Source: Dryomyza anilis | Lineage: Eukaryota > Arthropoda > Insecta > Diptera > Dryomyzidae | Direction: 5' to 3' | Length of the DNA stretch: 64,000 nucleotides | NCBI GenBank assembly: GCA_951804985.1 | Contig: OX638133.1 | Location: forward strand, 5,476,501-5,540,500 | Shown: positions 39,301 to 45,095 of the stretch, one piece after another | Position numbering within the stretch: the first letter of the stretch is position 1 | How the letters are laid out: every line of letters begins with the position of its first letter | Translations under genes and position numbers: made by a program | The notes under the pieces: model-generated | What the model saw: only the letters and a program-made list of their open reading frames with translations | Told to the model about the DNA's origin: nothing | Databases searched by the model: none

Positions 39301-41688
39301 CAGAGAACAGCGTAAAAATCAAAAGTTAAATTGATAAAAAATGGCGCGAATTTTGTTTACAAACAGAAAAACTTTAAATTGTTTCCGGAAGTTATTTTCG
39401 CGGTAGAGTGGTTTGTATTGCAGATGACCCAACGGACACGAGAGTCAGTAGTTCCAAATCGGGGAAGTACCAATAAAAAATATATATTTTGCATCTATGA
39501 AATCACCAAAAACTAAAACTGAATGAGTGTAAAACAGATTTTTTAAGTATATTTGAAAAGTTAAAGGTCAGAAAACAAACAATAGTAAAATATCAACCCA
39601 CCGCTTCTAAAAATAAAAAACAGGTTTCTTGAAAAACCCAATTTTCTGAAAAGGGTGCAATTAAATCAAAAATATTACGTCCTAGTCCATAAATAGAAGG
39701 ATGCAGCTATGCAAAAAAATAAAATCTTCAAACCCCCACCTCCTTGGCACCATGTATTTTTTATAGAAAATACTTCAATACATAGAAAAATCAATGATTT
39801 CAGAGCAAGAACTGTATTTGCATTAAAAAAAAGAAACATCGATATTTTAATAGAAAAAAATGTATTTTTTTTTATTAAAAATCGATAATTTAATAGATAA
39901 AACGATAATTTCGTATAAAATCGATAAGTTTGTAGATAAATCGATATTTTTTTTTATAGAAAATCGATATTTCCTATAAAATTTTTATATACAATTTTTC
40001 CGAAAAAAAATCGATATTTTCCCCGAAAATCGATGTTTTCATAGGAAATAAATAAATTTATATTTTTTAATATTAATCGATAGTTTCATAAAAATTTTAA
40101 ATTTTATAGAAAATCAATACTATTGTTAAGATTCGATATTTTCACAGAAAATCATTATTTTGAAGGATAATGTCGAGTTACAAGAAAAATAGTAATTTTC
40201 AAGAACAATTTATAATTTCAAGAAAAATCGGTATTTTTCAAGGAATATCGATATTTTTCAGAAAAATCAATATTTTCAAGGAAAATCGATTTTTTAAAAG
40301 AAAATCGATATTTTCAAGAAAAACCGATATTTTAAAGACAAACCAATATTTTCAAGGAATATTGATATTTTTTAGAAAAATCGATATTTTCAAGGAAAAT
40401 CGAAGTTTTCAAGGAATATCGAAATCTTTAAGAACAAATCTTTGTTTTCAAGAAAAATCGATATTTTTAAGAAAAACCGAAATTTTCTATTTCTAGTCTA
40501 TATTTTCAAGGAAAATCGATATTTTGAAGTAAAGTATATTTTTTCAAGGAATAGAGATATCTTTAAGAAAAATAAAAGATATTCTCAAGGAAAATCGATA
40601 TTTTCAAAAAAAGTCGATATTTGCAAGAAATATCGTTATTTTCAAGGAATATTGTTATCTTCAAAAAAAATCAATATTTTCAAGGAAAATCCATATTTTC
40701 AAGAAAAAAATCGATATTTTCAAGAAAAATCGACATTTTCATGAAAAATCGATATTTTAATGATTAAAACAAACTCCTTTTTTTAATGAAAATCCCTATT
40801 TAAAAAAATTGATATTTTTATTGTAAATCGATATTTTCATAATTCTTTTTTATATTTTCATTCGATATTTTGACAAATTTTTTCCATTGATTGGAAATTG
40901 TTGGGATCAGAACTGAGAGATCATCACTGAAATGGGTAAAAACATAATCTTGGAAAGCTTAAATTGTCAACTTAAGACCTGAGCTTGTCAAAATAACTCC
41001 GAAAATGAAAAGGAGTCACTTGTAGTACATTCGCTATTTAAGAATCGCTGCTCATTATCGAAACGATAAATTATACGATGTGATGCTCAACATAAATAAA
41101 GTGAAAACTTAATGTAAACAAAAATGGTTTTGCATTTTAATAGTTGTCCGAGTTGTCGTTCCAAGGAAAAGAGTATCGCGTCGTTATCCCAAGTAACTAC
41201 AGTCCGCACGTACGACTATGAAGCTGTTTTTTTTTTTTATTTTATATTTTTACATCAATGTTTTTTGTTGGCTTGGCTGTCAACTTGAAAGTGAAATAAA
41301 CAAAAACAAAAAAATCTGTTTAATGTCAGCATGGTGTTTAAAAAAGTGACAACTTGTCATTGCCGATGATGTTTGTATTTTGATGCTGTAGCTTTTTACG
41401 AATGTCGTCTCCGTTCGACTCTATTAATGTTGTGCAGTTTGCAAAATGCTCCGTAAGATGTCGCTTCGAATACTTTTTACTATTTGATTTTTTTTCGTGC
41501 ACTTCTTTTTCCACGACAACAACTGAAACACTTTAGCAATGCATTCTCGTGATGGATTCTAAAACATTTTTATATGCAAATAAAAAATAAACTGACCTCA
41601 TTTGTATTCCAACGATGCCGCTGTGACGGGAAACTGTCAGCTCTTGGCAAACTCTCCAAATTGTCTGGTAGTTTGATAGGTTCACCAT
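12311..41688 (-). CDS. Camta: Camta, calmodulin-binding transcription activator (20 exons seen, 5' end missing)
   Basis: Twenty minus-strand exons join in phase into 1,744 residues ending at a TAG stop at 12,311-12,313. Domains in order (numbered from the first residue seen): CG-1 DNA-binding domain about 13-136, with the family signature RHRWNTNEE, the basic stretch KKRKDGKTTREDHMKLK that also serves as a nuclear localisation signal, and FHRRCYWLLQNPDIVLVHYL; a low-complexity Gln/Asn/His/Ser region about 290-900; an IPT/TIG domain about 922-1005 (FSPEWSYPEGGVKVL, GVLRCYCPAH); ankyrin repeats about 1085-1190; a conserved LTLAEHIIAAMPERIK segment about 1394; and IQ motifs near 1547, 1574, 1597 and 1688. 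CAMTA proteins are nuclear transcription factors whose activity is tuned by Ca2+/calmodulin; the Drosophila orthologue is known for its role in photoreceptor response shut-off. The first exon seen starts in phase 1, so at least one earlier coding exon exists. No frameshift or in-frame stop was found, so the gene looks intact. The identification is very secure; exon edges are predictions. Confidence 0.97.
12570..13760. repeat. R-family repeat, long copy
   Basis: Contains the words TTTCAAACAGACAAA, GCAGAGTTTGTATCA and AAGCTGTCTGTTTTCTG that recur at 23,935-24,185 and 52,205-52,320. Within it the block CGACAACTGCATTCC then TCTGCTAAAAACCTGTTACA occurs twice (about 13,266 and 13,675). GC content is above the surroundings. 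No transposase recognised. Confidence 0.6.
14317..15457 (+). mobile_element. Mariner transposon fossil
   Basis: 1,141 bp bounded by TTGGGTCGA inverted ends and TA duplications (14,315-14,316; 15,458-15,459). The broken plus-strand frames read as a mariner transposase of the mellifera/Mos-like type: a KVGYKWMLDIGVPHELS linker (about 14,725), LITGD for the first Asp (about 14,856), LLYVWWDGKEIVHHE (about 14,950), a worn second-Asp region FNDSAKMQRS (about 15,112), then LAPSDDHLF (about 15,184) for the third Asp. Several stops and frameshifts interrupt it, so it is dead. It lies antisense to Camta. Confidence 0.88.
15583..15696 (-). CDS. Camta: Camta exon s: charged coiled-coil-like tail
   Basis: Residues 1699-1735, LQKERAEKEKLVHQRREEYL then RSLQCREQKETACNPEP. 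The highly charged run suggests a helix. Acceptor is GATAG, donor GTGAGC. Phase 2 in and out. Confidence 0.9.
15697..16192 (-). other. Camta: Camta intron, 496 bp
   Basis: AT-rich with no repeat or gene recognised. Confidence 0.6.
16193..16267 (-). CDS. Camta: Camta exon r: fourth IQ-like motif
   Basis: Residues 1674-1697, RTYSQSTQNQAARKIQQFMR then QSRI. Corresponds to the KKQDQAARKIMRFLRRCR segment of CAMTA1, an incomplete IQ-like helix. Acceptor TTCAG, donor GTAAGT, phase 2 in and out. Confidence 0.94.
16331..16745 (-). CDS. Camta: Camta exon q: IQ motifs 1-3
   Basis: Residues 1536-1672. Starts DSEQRELYEAAKCIQKAYRS and carries three IQ-type calmodulin-binding motifs: CIQKAYRSYKGRQ, VIQNYYRRYKQYA and VIQHGYRSYCRNKRFK. 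A Ser/Thr/Asn-rich tail follows. The donor is a weak GTAGGC at 16,325-16,330. If that donor is not used, the frame meets TAG at once (after GPLK), because the stop overlaps the splice site. Confidence 0.95.
16807..17182 (-). CDS. Camta: Camta exon p: Ser/Pro-rich region before IQ motifs
   Basis: Residues 1410-1534. Opens NEADEMMVLGSPMTEPLNSE and runs through Ser/Pro-rich sequence (SPASSGPLQSPASYSLL, NSPSPPPS) to KQLTEFLHAS and FEADFSRLTLTG. The last part matches the FEKPNLPSAADWSEFLSAST...AQLTLSDHEQRELYEAA region of CAMTA1 in place and pattern. Acceptor CAACAG, donor GTATGG, and it ends in phase 1. Confidence 0.94.
17244..17311 (-). CDS. Camta: Camta exon o: conserved LAEHII segment
   Basis: Encodes GDSDAKVLTLAEHIIAAMPE then RIK (residues 1387-1409). 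It matches the VNMMTLAEHIIEATPDRIK segment that precedes the IQ region in vertebrate CAMTA1, so the exon is secure although it lies 3.5 kb from the exon before it. Phase 1 in, phase 0 out. Confidence 0.95.
18598..18770 (+). repeat. C-element, solo end
   Basis: Matches the left end of the C-element at 45,184: ATATATGGGCCATTTCATAC, CAAATCGACCAGCGGTTGGA, TTCGATTTCAATGAAATTTG. The far end is also similar to the TTGAGCCACTGTATCTCTGG block at 45,705, read in the other direction. It is a shortened copy with the middle deleted. Confidence 0.65.
18885..19270. repeat. TTCGAGAA-rich repeat
   Basis: Two related blocks (18,905-18,985 and 19,200-19,262) share CTCGAATGAsTTACAGAA followed by CTAGAyACTG, with many inverted TTCGAGAAAT words between. 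Looks like an old palindromic element; no family assigned. Confidence 0.45.
19763..20056. mobile_element. Hairpin (AAGGGTTTTTCAA) element, copy 1
   Basis: 294 bp with ends AAGGATTTTTCAACAGGG and TTGAAAAACCCTT and TA on both sides (19,761-19,762; 20,057-20,058). Arms of about 95 bases are near-perfect reverse complements around a short spacer near 19,885. Both arms therefore read MANLTEEKCQKSGKK in opposite strands, which is a result of the palindrome and not a gene. The left arm lacks a ~30-bp block that copy 2 has. Confidence 0.85.
20849..20971 (-). CDS. Camta: Camta exon n (two possible acceptors)
   Basis: Residues 1347-1386, EVSTGDSSPLPAKEHDDAST then an acidic segment ending SETDGGV. Phase 1 in and phase 1 out, donor GTCAGT. 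A second AG acceptor lies 15 bases further in (exon starting at 20,956), is followed by the same GCGA bases and keeps the frame, so a form shorter by five residues is possible. The intron before it (365 bp) is A/T-rich and shows nothing else. Confidence 0.85.
20957..20971 (-). promoter_or_regulatory. Camta: Tandem splice acceptor in Camta exon n
   Basis: Two AG acceptors 15 bases apart (TTAG then CACAG) are each followed by GCGA. Use of the inner one removes five codons (EVSTG) and keeps the frame. Seen in the sequence; which one is used is unknown. Confidence 0.55.
20972..21336 (-). other. Camta: Camta intron, 365 bp
   Basis: A/T-rich, nothing else recognised. Confidence 0.6.
21337..21452 (-). 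CDS. Camta: Camta exon m
   Basis: Residues 1308-1345, FDAHDSYSLSSESPLDTFNT then a Thr/Asn/Ser-rich stretch ending SPLRKMDFAL. Acceptor TTTAG, donor GTAAGT, phase 2 in and phase 1 out. No domain recognised. Confidence 0.88.
21554..21673 (-). CDS. Camta: Camta exon l: basic Ser-rich segment
   Basis: Completes a Ser codon and encodes NQSPPNYSRFSKRSSVDSGI then NMDIRGKPGKASKDMTRLQ (residues 1268-1306). The basic and Ser-rich composition suggests a second nuclear localisation or phosphorylation region, but this is only inference. Acceptor GTTAG, donor GTGCGT; enters and leaves in phase 2. Confidence 0.9.
21729..21889 (-). CDS. Camta: Camta exon k
   Basis: Residues 1214-1266 plus two bases. Reads LSDKNHNKIAANTTDDLYDE and ends DGVFLRPVPVA(R/S). 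No domain is recognised. It sits between the ankyrin repeats and the IQ region. Acceptor CACAG, donor GTACTT, and it ends in phase 2. The short introns on both sides and the open reading frame support it. Confidence 0.9.
21969..22202 (-). CDS. Camta: Camta exon j: ankyrin repeats 2 and 3
   Basis: 78 codons (residues 1136-1213), phase 0 at both ends. Reads TWACARGHIDTALLLYKWN then QQTALDVASLKGHKTLVSEI, the second and third ankyrin repeats, followed by an Asn/Ser/Leu-rich tail SSLSSLSLNLNKYD. Donor GTGCGT. Confidence 0.95.
22271..22525 (-). CDS. Camta: Camta exon i: first ankyrin repeat
   Basis: 85 codons (residues 1051-1135), phase 0 at both ends. Contains FRGMSLLHLAAALGYAKLVC, which matches the FRGMTLLHLAAAQGYATLI ankyrin repeat of vertebrate CAMTA1, and ends HGYTPM at the start of the second repeat. 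The intron before it is 57 bp. Confidence 0.96.
22583..23719 (-). CDS. Camta: Camta exon h: activation region and IPT/TIG domain
   Basis: 379 codons (residues 672-1050), phase 0 at both ends. The first two thirds are Asn/Ser/Asp-rich with an acidic segment around DAFDMLVEFPDLDLDD, a candidate activation motif by composition. From about residue 922 it carries the IPT/TIG immunoglobulin-like domain: LSICDFSPEWSYPEGGVKVL, GPW, then QGVLRCYCPAHEVGFATLQV and SNSVMFEYK. After that comes a helix LYKFTLLNRLTAIDEKMR. Acceptor TTGCAG, donor GTGGGT. Confidence 0.96.
23935..24185. repeat. R-family repeat fragment
   Basis: Shares TTTGTCTGTTTGAAATATGT, GGCATATTTC and GGCAGGGTCGAGG words with copies at 12,570 and 52,205. 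A GGAACCGGAATCGG-rich degenerate run follows to about 24,320. Confidence 0.6.
24490..25165 (+). mobile_element. Second mariner-type transposase fossil
   Basis: Plus-strand fragments in shifting frames read as mariner transposase: VNLWYNDFNRGRRSMQKEFH then EGRRK (about 24,557), AGRELIMQ and RHATYGEI (about 24,665-24,715), NTVDIALHEHLDRHKD when frames are combined (about 24,750), then HHDNS (24,950) and SYSPDFFG (25,014) for the catalytic region. Stops and shifts are frequent. It differs from the 14,317 copy and no inverted ends were seen. Confidence 0.8.
25320..25500 (-). repeat. D-family repeat
   Basis: Contains GTAGTTATTTTTAATACAAA then TGTACACAAATT. The same words occur in reverse complement at 55,230-55,345, and shorter relatives lie at 29,190-29,270, 36,430-36,520 and 36,885-36,985. 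Confidence 0.6.
25660..25905 (+). repeat. Interspersed-repeat fragment (TATA stretch plus GTCCGTCTGTCTG block)
   Basis: An ATATATATCTATATATATAA tract leads into GGTCCGTCTGTCTGTTTATT and CGCTGAACCGATTTAATTGA, a block type widely scattered in arthropod genomes. The family cannot be named with certainty. Related GTCTGTCTG/ACCGAATG text occurs at 53,120-53,200. Confidence 0.5.
25915..26345 (+). repeat. A-rich (ACAAAAAC)n-like tract
   Basis: About 430 bp of CAAAAAC, GCAAAAAC, AAAATCAAAA words with almost no T on the plus strand. Strongly strand-biased low complexity, within the Camta intron (T-rich in the transcript). Frames here are compositional artefacts. Confidence 0.75.
26728..28170 (-). CDS. 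Camta: Camta exon g: long Gln/Asn/His/Ser-rich region
   Basis: 481 codons (residues 191-671), phase 0 at both ends. It opens TAETVESIVCQLMEKQRLSR, then a Cys-rich stretch DCGCADSSCVDGKSCSH that is also found in other CAMTAs, then a motif RWSDRRTREANIDHY. Most of the rest is poly-Gln, poly-Asn and His/Ser runs encoded by CAA/CAG, AAC/AAT and similar triplets. Such runs are usual in fly transcription factors and vary in length. This part lies between the CG-1 and IPT domains, where CAMTA proteins keep their activation region. Acceptor TCTAG after a pyrimidine tract, donor GTAAG. Confidence 0.95.
28171..29484 (-). other. Camta: Camta intron, 1.3 kb
   Basis: Almost filled by the second fold-back element copy (28,277-29,140). 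29,190-29,270 is a short D-family relative. The remainder is AT-rich. Confidence 0.7.
28277..29140. mobile_element. Fold-back element, copy 2
   Basis: Starts GGGGCGAATGTGTAATTTTT after CATGTCAAA and ends GCCCCTTGGGCATGACTGTG, so the ends are inverted. Inside are two palindromic units with TAAAGCACCTATCGATTGGC at 28,477 and its reverse complement at 28,820. The flank block AAATCCGTATTTATAATTCA (28,948) matches 9,040-9,060 in reverse complement, showing that the two copies are the same element in opposite orientation. Confidence 0.78.
29485..29540 (-). CDS. Camta: Camta exon f: acidic linker
   Basis: Completes the split Leu codon and encodes SSVTSDDDSDSGNDIEIS (residues 173-190), a short acidic and Ser-rich linker after the CG-1 domain. 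Acceptor TGCAG, donor GTAAG, and the exon ends in phase 0. A 62-bp intron precedes it. Confidence 0.88.
29603..29747 (-). CDS. Camta: Camta exon e: end of CG-1 domain
   Basis: Residues 124-171 plus a split codon. Begins NPDIVLVHYLNVPYPDD, which closes the CG-1 domain, and ends KKEWTKEELVSQLKPM, matching the KEWTKEELIGQLKPM region of vertebrate CAMTA1. Donor GTAAGT at 29,597-29,602. The exon ends in phase 1. Confidence 0.96.
29849..29920 (-). CDS. Camta: Camta exon d: CG-1 domain
   Basis: Residues 100-123, CIYGCYVHSAILPTFHRRCY then WLLQ, 24 codons, phase 0 on both sides. This is near-identical to the CAMTA family segment that follows the basic core. A 2.98-kb intron precedes it and a 101-bp intron follows it. 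Confidence 0.96.
29921..32898 (-). other. Camta: Camta intron, 3.0 kb
   Basis: Contains the E-family MITE at 31,394-32,071. 30,530-30,910 has two overlapping minus-strand frames made by an AAACAAAAAC-rich tract; not supported as genes. 32,470-32,700 starts with CCAGAAAGAAAAAATACTA, possibly a further worn repeat end. Confidence 0.6.
31394..32071. mobile_element. E-family MITE with A-family-like ends
   Basis: 678 bp bounded by CACAGAAAAAAA and TTTTTTCTGTG and flanked by TA (31,392-31,393; 32,072-32,073). The ends equal those of the A family, but the interior (TTAATTGA-rich, with a more complex 31,560-31,830 part) is unrelated. No transposase. Confidence 0.82.
32899..33034 (-). CDS. Camta: Camta exon c: CG-1 basic core
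   Basis: Residues 55-99. Contains SGSLLLYSRKKVRYRRDGYCW followed by KKRKDGKTTREDHMKLKVQG, the most conserved part of the CG-1 DNA-binding domain and its basic nuclear localisation signal. The intron before it is only 83 bp and its donor is GTAAGT. The exon ends in phase 0. Confidence 0.97.
33118..33185 (-). CDS. Camta: Camta exon b: CG-1 domain
   Basis: Residues 32-54, reading EIAAILISFDKHNEWQSKEV then RTR, which continues the CG-1 domain. The acceptor is CAG next to 33,186 and the donor is GTGAGT at 33,112-33,117. The exon ends in phase 2, and the last Arg codon is split with the next exon. Confidence 0.95.
33603..34080. repeat. Three tandem copies of a 163-bp unit
   Basis: Units begin ATGGTTAGGTTAGGCGG at 33,603, 33,766 and 33,929, exactly 163 bases apart for both steps. 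Each unit joins a block TTAAGCCTCACATAGACCA plus ACACCACAAACTMTTCTT to an A-family MITE end (CACAGAAAACAAATTCTTCA, then CATCAATATTATGAATTT). The third unit runs on into the MITE core at 34,081-34,340. Few differences separate units 1 and 2. Confidence 0.85.
34350..37210. other. Intronic non-repetitive DNA with D-family scraps
   Basis: 34,860-36,060 has near-normal base composition in places (for example CCCCCTAGCGGCGGCGCGTC at 34,890 and several CA/TG-rich motifs) but frames on the plus strand have no recognisable similarity. 36,430-36,520 and 36,885-36,985 are D-family relatives. Confidence 0.4.
37212..37870 (+). repeat. ATCGATATTTTCAAGAAAA satellite, blocks 1 and 2
   Basis: Two blocks (37,212-37,490 and 37,640-37,870) of 18-19-bp units of the type ATCGATATTTTCAAGAAAA, split by a short unrelated stretch that itself occurs twice (CATAATGAACATCG/CACAATGAACATCT then ATATCATTAGTGTAC at 37,090-37,145 and 37,510-37,562). 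Same orientation as all other blocks. Confidence 0.88.
37880..39830. other. Intronic DNA with a more complex 38,160-38,900 segment
   Basis: 38,160-38,900 is higher in GC than the surroundings and free of repeat families; it looks like conserved noncoding or exon-like DNA. Plus- and minus-strand frames (38,388-38,609; 38,449-38,739) have no recognisable similarity, so no gene is called. Confidence 0.4.
39830..40880 (+). repeat. ATCGATATTTTCAAGAAAA satellite, block 3
   Basis: About 1 kb of the 18-19-bp unit. The first half has ATAGAAAATCGATA-type units and the second half has TTCAAGGAAAATCGATATTT-type units. Two plus-strand frames (40,170-40,496 and 40,442-40,744) repeat motifs such as YFQGxxIFxxK; they come from the satellite and are not genes. 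Confidence 0.9.
41597..41688 (-). CDS. Camta: Camta exon a: start of CG-1 domain
   Basis: Encodes residues 1-31 of the visible protein, beginning DGEPIKLPDNLESLPRADSF and ending in the CG-1 signature RHRWNTNE. It starts in phase 1 after a CAG acceptor (41,689-41,691 region) and ends in phase 0 at a GTCAGT donor. It lies alone between an 8.4-kb intron on its 3' side and at least 22 kb without recognised coding sequence on its 5' side. The preceding coding exon was not identified. Confidence 0.93.
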
Positions 41689-42059
41689 CTGGAAATTGAA
41701 ATGTAAAAAGAAGTTAAAGCTTAAGCAAAAATCAATTCATAAAATACTGGAAAAAATATACAAATTATTTCATAAAACAATTCTTTAAAGCAGTGTTTTG
41801 TGTGTTGTGTGCCATGTCCTTGGGTGTTAATATGCAACAACTTCCGGCCACCCTGCACTTAAGTGGCACTTTACGCCGATTAAGCACATTAAGAGGCTGC
41901 ATATTTTCATAACTTTTAATATTTAGAAACTCTTTTTACACTTGCAGTGCATGATAAATAGCTTTTTAATGGCCAGCAGGTAGTAATTGTTTTTTGCAGG
42001 ACCTTTTGAAAATGTTATTAATCATAAGATGATTCAATTTAGTTTTTTAAATTAAAAAA

Positions 42060-43290
42060 AAAAGAATTTTATTATGATATTAGATATTTTCAAGAAAAAT
42101 CAAAATTTTCACGAAAAATCGAAAAATTCAAGAAAAATTAAAATTCGAGAAAATCGAGATTTTTTAAGAAAAATCAATATTTTTAAGAAACATTGATATT
42201 TTCAAGGAATATTTATATTTTGAAGGCAAATCAATATTTTCAAGTAAAACCGATATTTTCAAGGAATATCGATATTTTCAAGAAAATCGATATTTTTAAA
42301 GAATATCAATATTTTTAATAAAATTTTTAAGTAAAATCGATTTTGTCAAGGAATATCGATAATTTGAAGGCAAATCAATATGTTCAAGTAAAATCGGTAT
42401 TTTTAAGTAAAACCGATATTTTCCAGGAAAATCGATATTCTTATAGAAAGTCTACATTTTGCATAGAAAATCGACATTATTATAAAAATTTGATATTTTC
42501 ATAAAAAATTGATAATTTCATATAAAATTCATAGAAAAATTATTTTTCATTTAAAATCTATATATTCATATACATTTTTTTCAAGGAAATGTTAATCATC
42601 ATAAGATGATTCGATTCAAATTTAAATTTTATAAATAACGAATTTTATTATGATAATAGATATTTTGAAGGACAATCTGGAAAAATTGAAATTTTCAAGA
42701 AAATCGATATTTTCAAAGAATATCGATATTTTTAAGAAAATCTTATTTTTAAGAAAAATTGATATTTTCAAATAATATCGATATTTTGAAAGAAATATTA
42801 ATATTTTCAAGTAAAATCGATATTTTTAAGTAAAGTTTTTACAAAATTTACAAGGAAAATCGATATTCTTTTAAAAAATTTATATTTTTCATAAAAAAAT
42901 TCTTCTATGAAAAATAAAAATGTATCTTATAAAAATTTTATATTTTCATAAAAAAATCGATAATTTGTTATATAATTGATTTTTTTTTTTTCAATTAAAA
43001 TCGATATTTTCATAAACAAAAAAAGAAAATTCCAAAAATTCGATATTTGTAAGGAAAATTTATACTTTCATAATAAATCAACATTTTTTTAAATTCGATA
43101 TTTTTTATAAAAAAAATCGATACGTTCATATTAATTGATATTTGTCATAAAAATTTGATATTTTCAAGGAAATTATTAAAAAATTAAACGATATTTTCAA
43201 GTAAAATCGATATTTAAAAAAATCGATATTCAAAAAAATCTATATTTAAAAAAAATCGATATTTTTATAAAAATCGATATTTTTTGTAAA
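42060..43290 (+). repeat. ATCGATATTTTCAAGAAAA satellite, blocks 4 and 5
   Basis: Blocks 42,060-42,590 and 42,640-43,290 of the same unit and orientation as at 37,212 and 39,830, but on the other side of the CG-1 exon at 41,597. A spacer with ATCATAAGATGATTC and AAATTTTATAAA, found at 42,020, 42,597 and 43,300, recurs between blocks, suggesting duplication of unit-plus-spacer segments. Confidence 0.88.
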
Positions 43291-43462
43291 CGTAATAATT
43301 CATAAGATGATTCAATTTTAAATTTTATAAACTGAACTTTATTATTATAATTCACATTGTACATAAAAATGTTAAAGTTAATTCAAAATCAGTTGGGAAG
43401 GTTAGAGCACATGGGAAATTTTAAAGTAGGTGTTATTAGGATAGTTAGGATTTTCAAAATTA

Positions 43463-44046
43463 TAGTCGGTCTAAGCCGACTATAAATACCCTATACATGT
43501 GTGTGGTAACCATTCAAAGTGGTATATAGGTCACCAGGGTATACGAATCCTGAAAATAACTACAAACTTTCCATCCCTGAAGAATTTTCTTTCATTTGAT
43601 ACCCATATTTACAAATGGAAATGTGCCGAATTTCGATTTTTTTTTTTTTTTTTGGGAACCACAAGTCGTTTCGTGGGAAAACATTATTTTCATGTATTTG
43701 AACATAATGTCAATATATATTTGACCAATAAAGTTTACCTAAGCACGTATACAGTAAAATTTATTTGCAGATGTAAATTTTATATGAGGTATTTGAACGT
43801 AAGTGATCAGTTCTCAGGTCACAATAGACCGATCATGATAATTCATTGCTCTAGCTCTTCAACTTTTTCTGTAATCGTGATTTCAACAGACAGACAGAAG
43901 GACAGACGGACATCGCTAAATCGACTCAGGAGGTCATGCTGATCAAGAATATATATACTTTTCCATACCGGAGATGCTTTTTTCAGGGTGTTACAAACGG
44001 CGTACCAAACTGAATATACCCTTTCACTCTTAGTGTAGTGTATAAT
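43463..44046 (+). repeat. B-element, copy 1
   Basis: Starts with the hairpin TATAGTCGG-TCTAAG-CCGACTATA and ends TGAATATACCCTTTCACTCT. Same parts appear inverted at 45,096-46,382. It contains a 147-codon plus-strand frame (43,499-43,942) whose first ~37 residues (MCGNHSKWYIGHQGIRILKI...) are shared with the other copy. No known domain; the frame may be chance within a repeat. Confidence 0.75.
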
Positions 44047-45095
44047 AAAAGAGGCCAAGTTGACTACTCATACTCAGCCGACTCATACTAGAACATAAAC
44101 GTATAAATTCCCATACGGTACATTAAAACCTTTACCTTTAAATTAAGCACAAGTTGGTTTTAGCTACGAATAGAAACATATTTTAACTTTCTCCACGAAA
44201 AGAAGCACTAAATAATTTTTGTCACGAACAGAATCACATTTTTATTTTCTCCACAAACAGAAGCATAACATTATCTTTCTTACGAATAGACCCATAATTT
44301 TCTCTGAATTTAAATAAAGTTTTATGATTACTTTAATTACAAAAATTTAGTAGATGATTTTTGTTTCTAATTGATGATTTTTGTTTCGATCGTAAAAAAA
44401 AACAAAGTTTATCCATTTGTAATTTCTATAATGCGTAATCAGTCAGAATATTAATTCACAGTCACATTATAAACAGCAAACTCTTTTAATATAAAATATT
44501 TATAACAATTTATCAAAAATAAAACCATGTTATTGATAAATTGGCCAAGTAATAAAACTGAAAATTTTCATTGTTGTTGTCACAACTTTCCTATACAGAA
44601 CGAAGCCACATAAATTCAGAATTCGCAATGAATTAAGTCTTTCACGACAAGTAGTCGACGAAAGAGAGAGAGCCCAGCCCAGTCCACATGCATTGCAAGG
44701 ATAATAAAACACGCGCTGGCTATCATTACAGTCGACAGTCGACTATTTTAGAATCGGATATGAATATCCTTCAGTTACCGTCCGTCAGAGTCAGGCGTTG
44801 CATTACGTTGCAATAACTAGTGATGTTGAATTTCAAAGTATTTGCCATTCGATGCGTTATGTCGGATTTTTCTCGGCACGAAAAATTTTTTGAAATCTGA
44901 ACGATATCGAAAAAATAAATAATTAAAGTTCGATACTGAGTCGAAAAATATTGCGTTATCGATGCGATAAATATTTAAATATCGTATCTTGTTAGAGAAT
45001 TTTGTAATACGAGAAATTTTTTATCAAAGTTCTTCGAAAAAGCTTCGAGGCATCGAAGGTCTTCGTGATATGGAAGACTGCGGATGTATACTAAT

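Larger units (their letters stand above)
33186..41596 (-). other. Camta: Camta intron inside the CG-1 domain, 8.4 kb
   Basis: Splits the CG-1 coding sequence between RWNTNE and EIAAIL. Contains a 163-bp tandem triplication (33,603-34,080), satellite blocks (37,212-37,870 and 39,830-40,880) and three stretches of more complex, non-repetitive DNA (34,350-36,060, 38,160-38,900, 41,130-41,590) that may hold regulatory sequence. No coding exon was supported in it. Confidence 0.7.

Noticed and set aside
40170..40744. Two plus-strand frames of about 100 codons repeating YFQG/IFxKN motifs
   Set aside because: They translate the 18-19-bp satellite; the repeated peptide is a product of the unit length and AT content, not of a gene.
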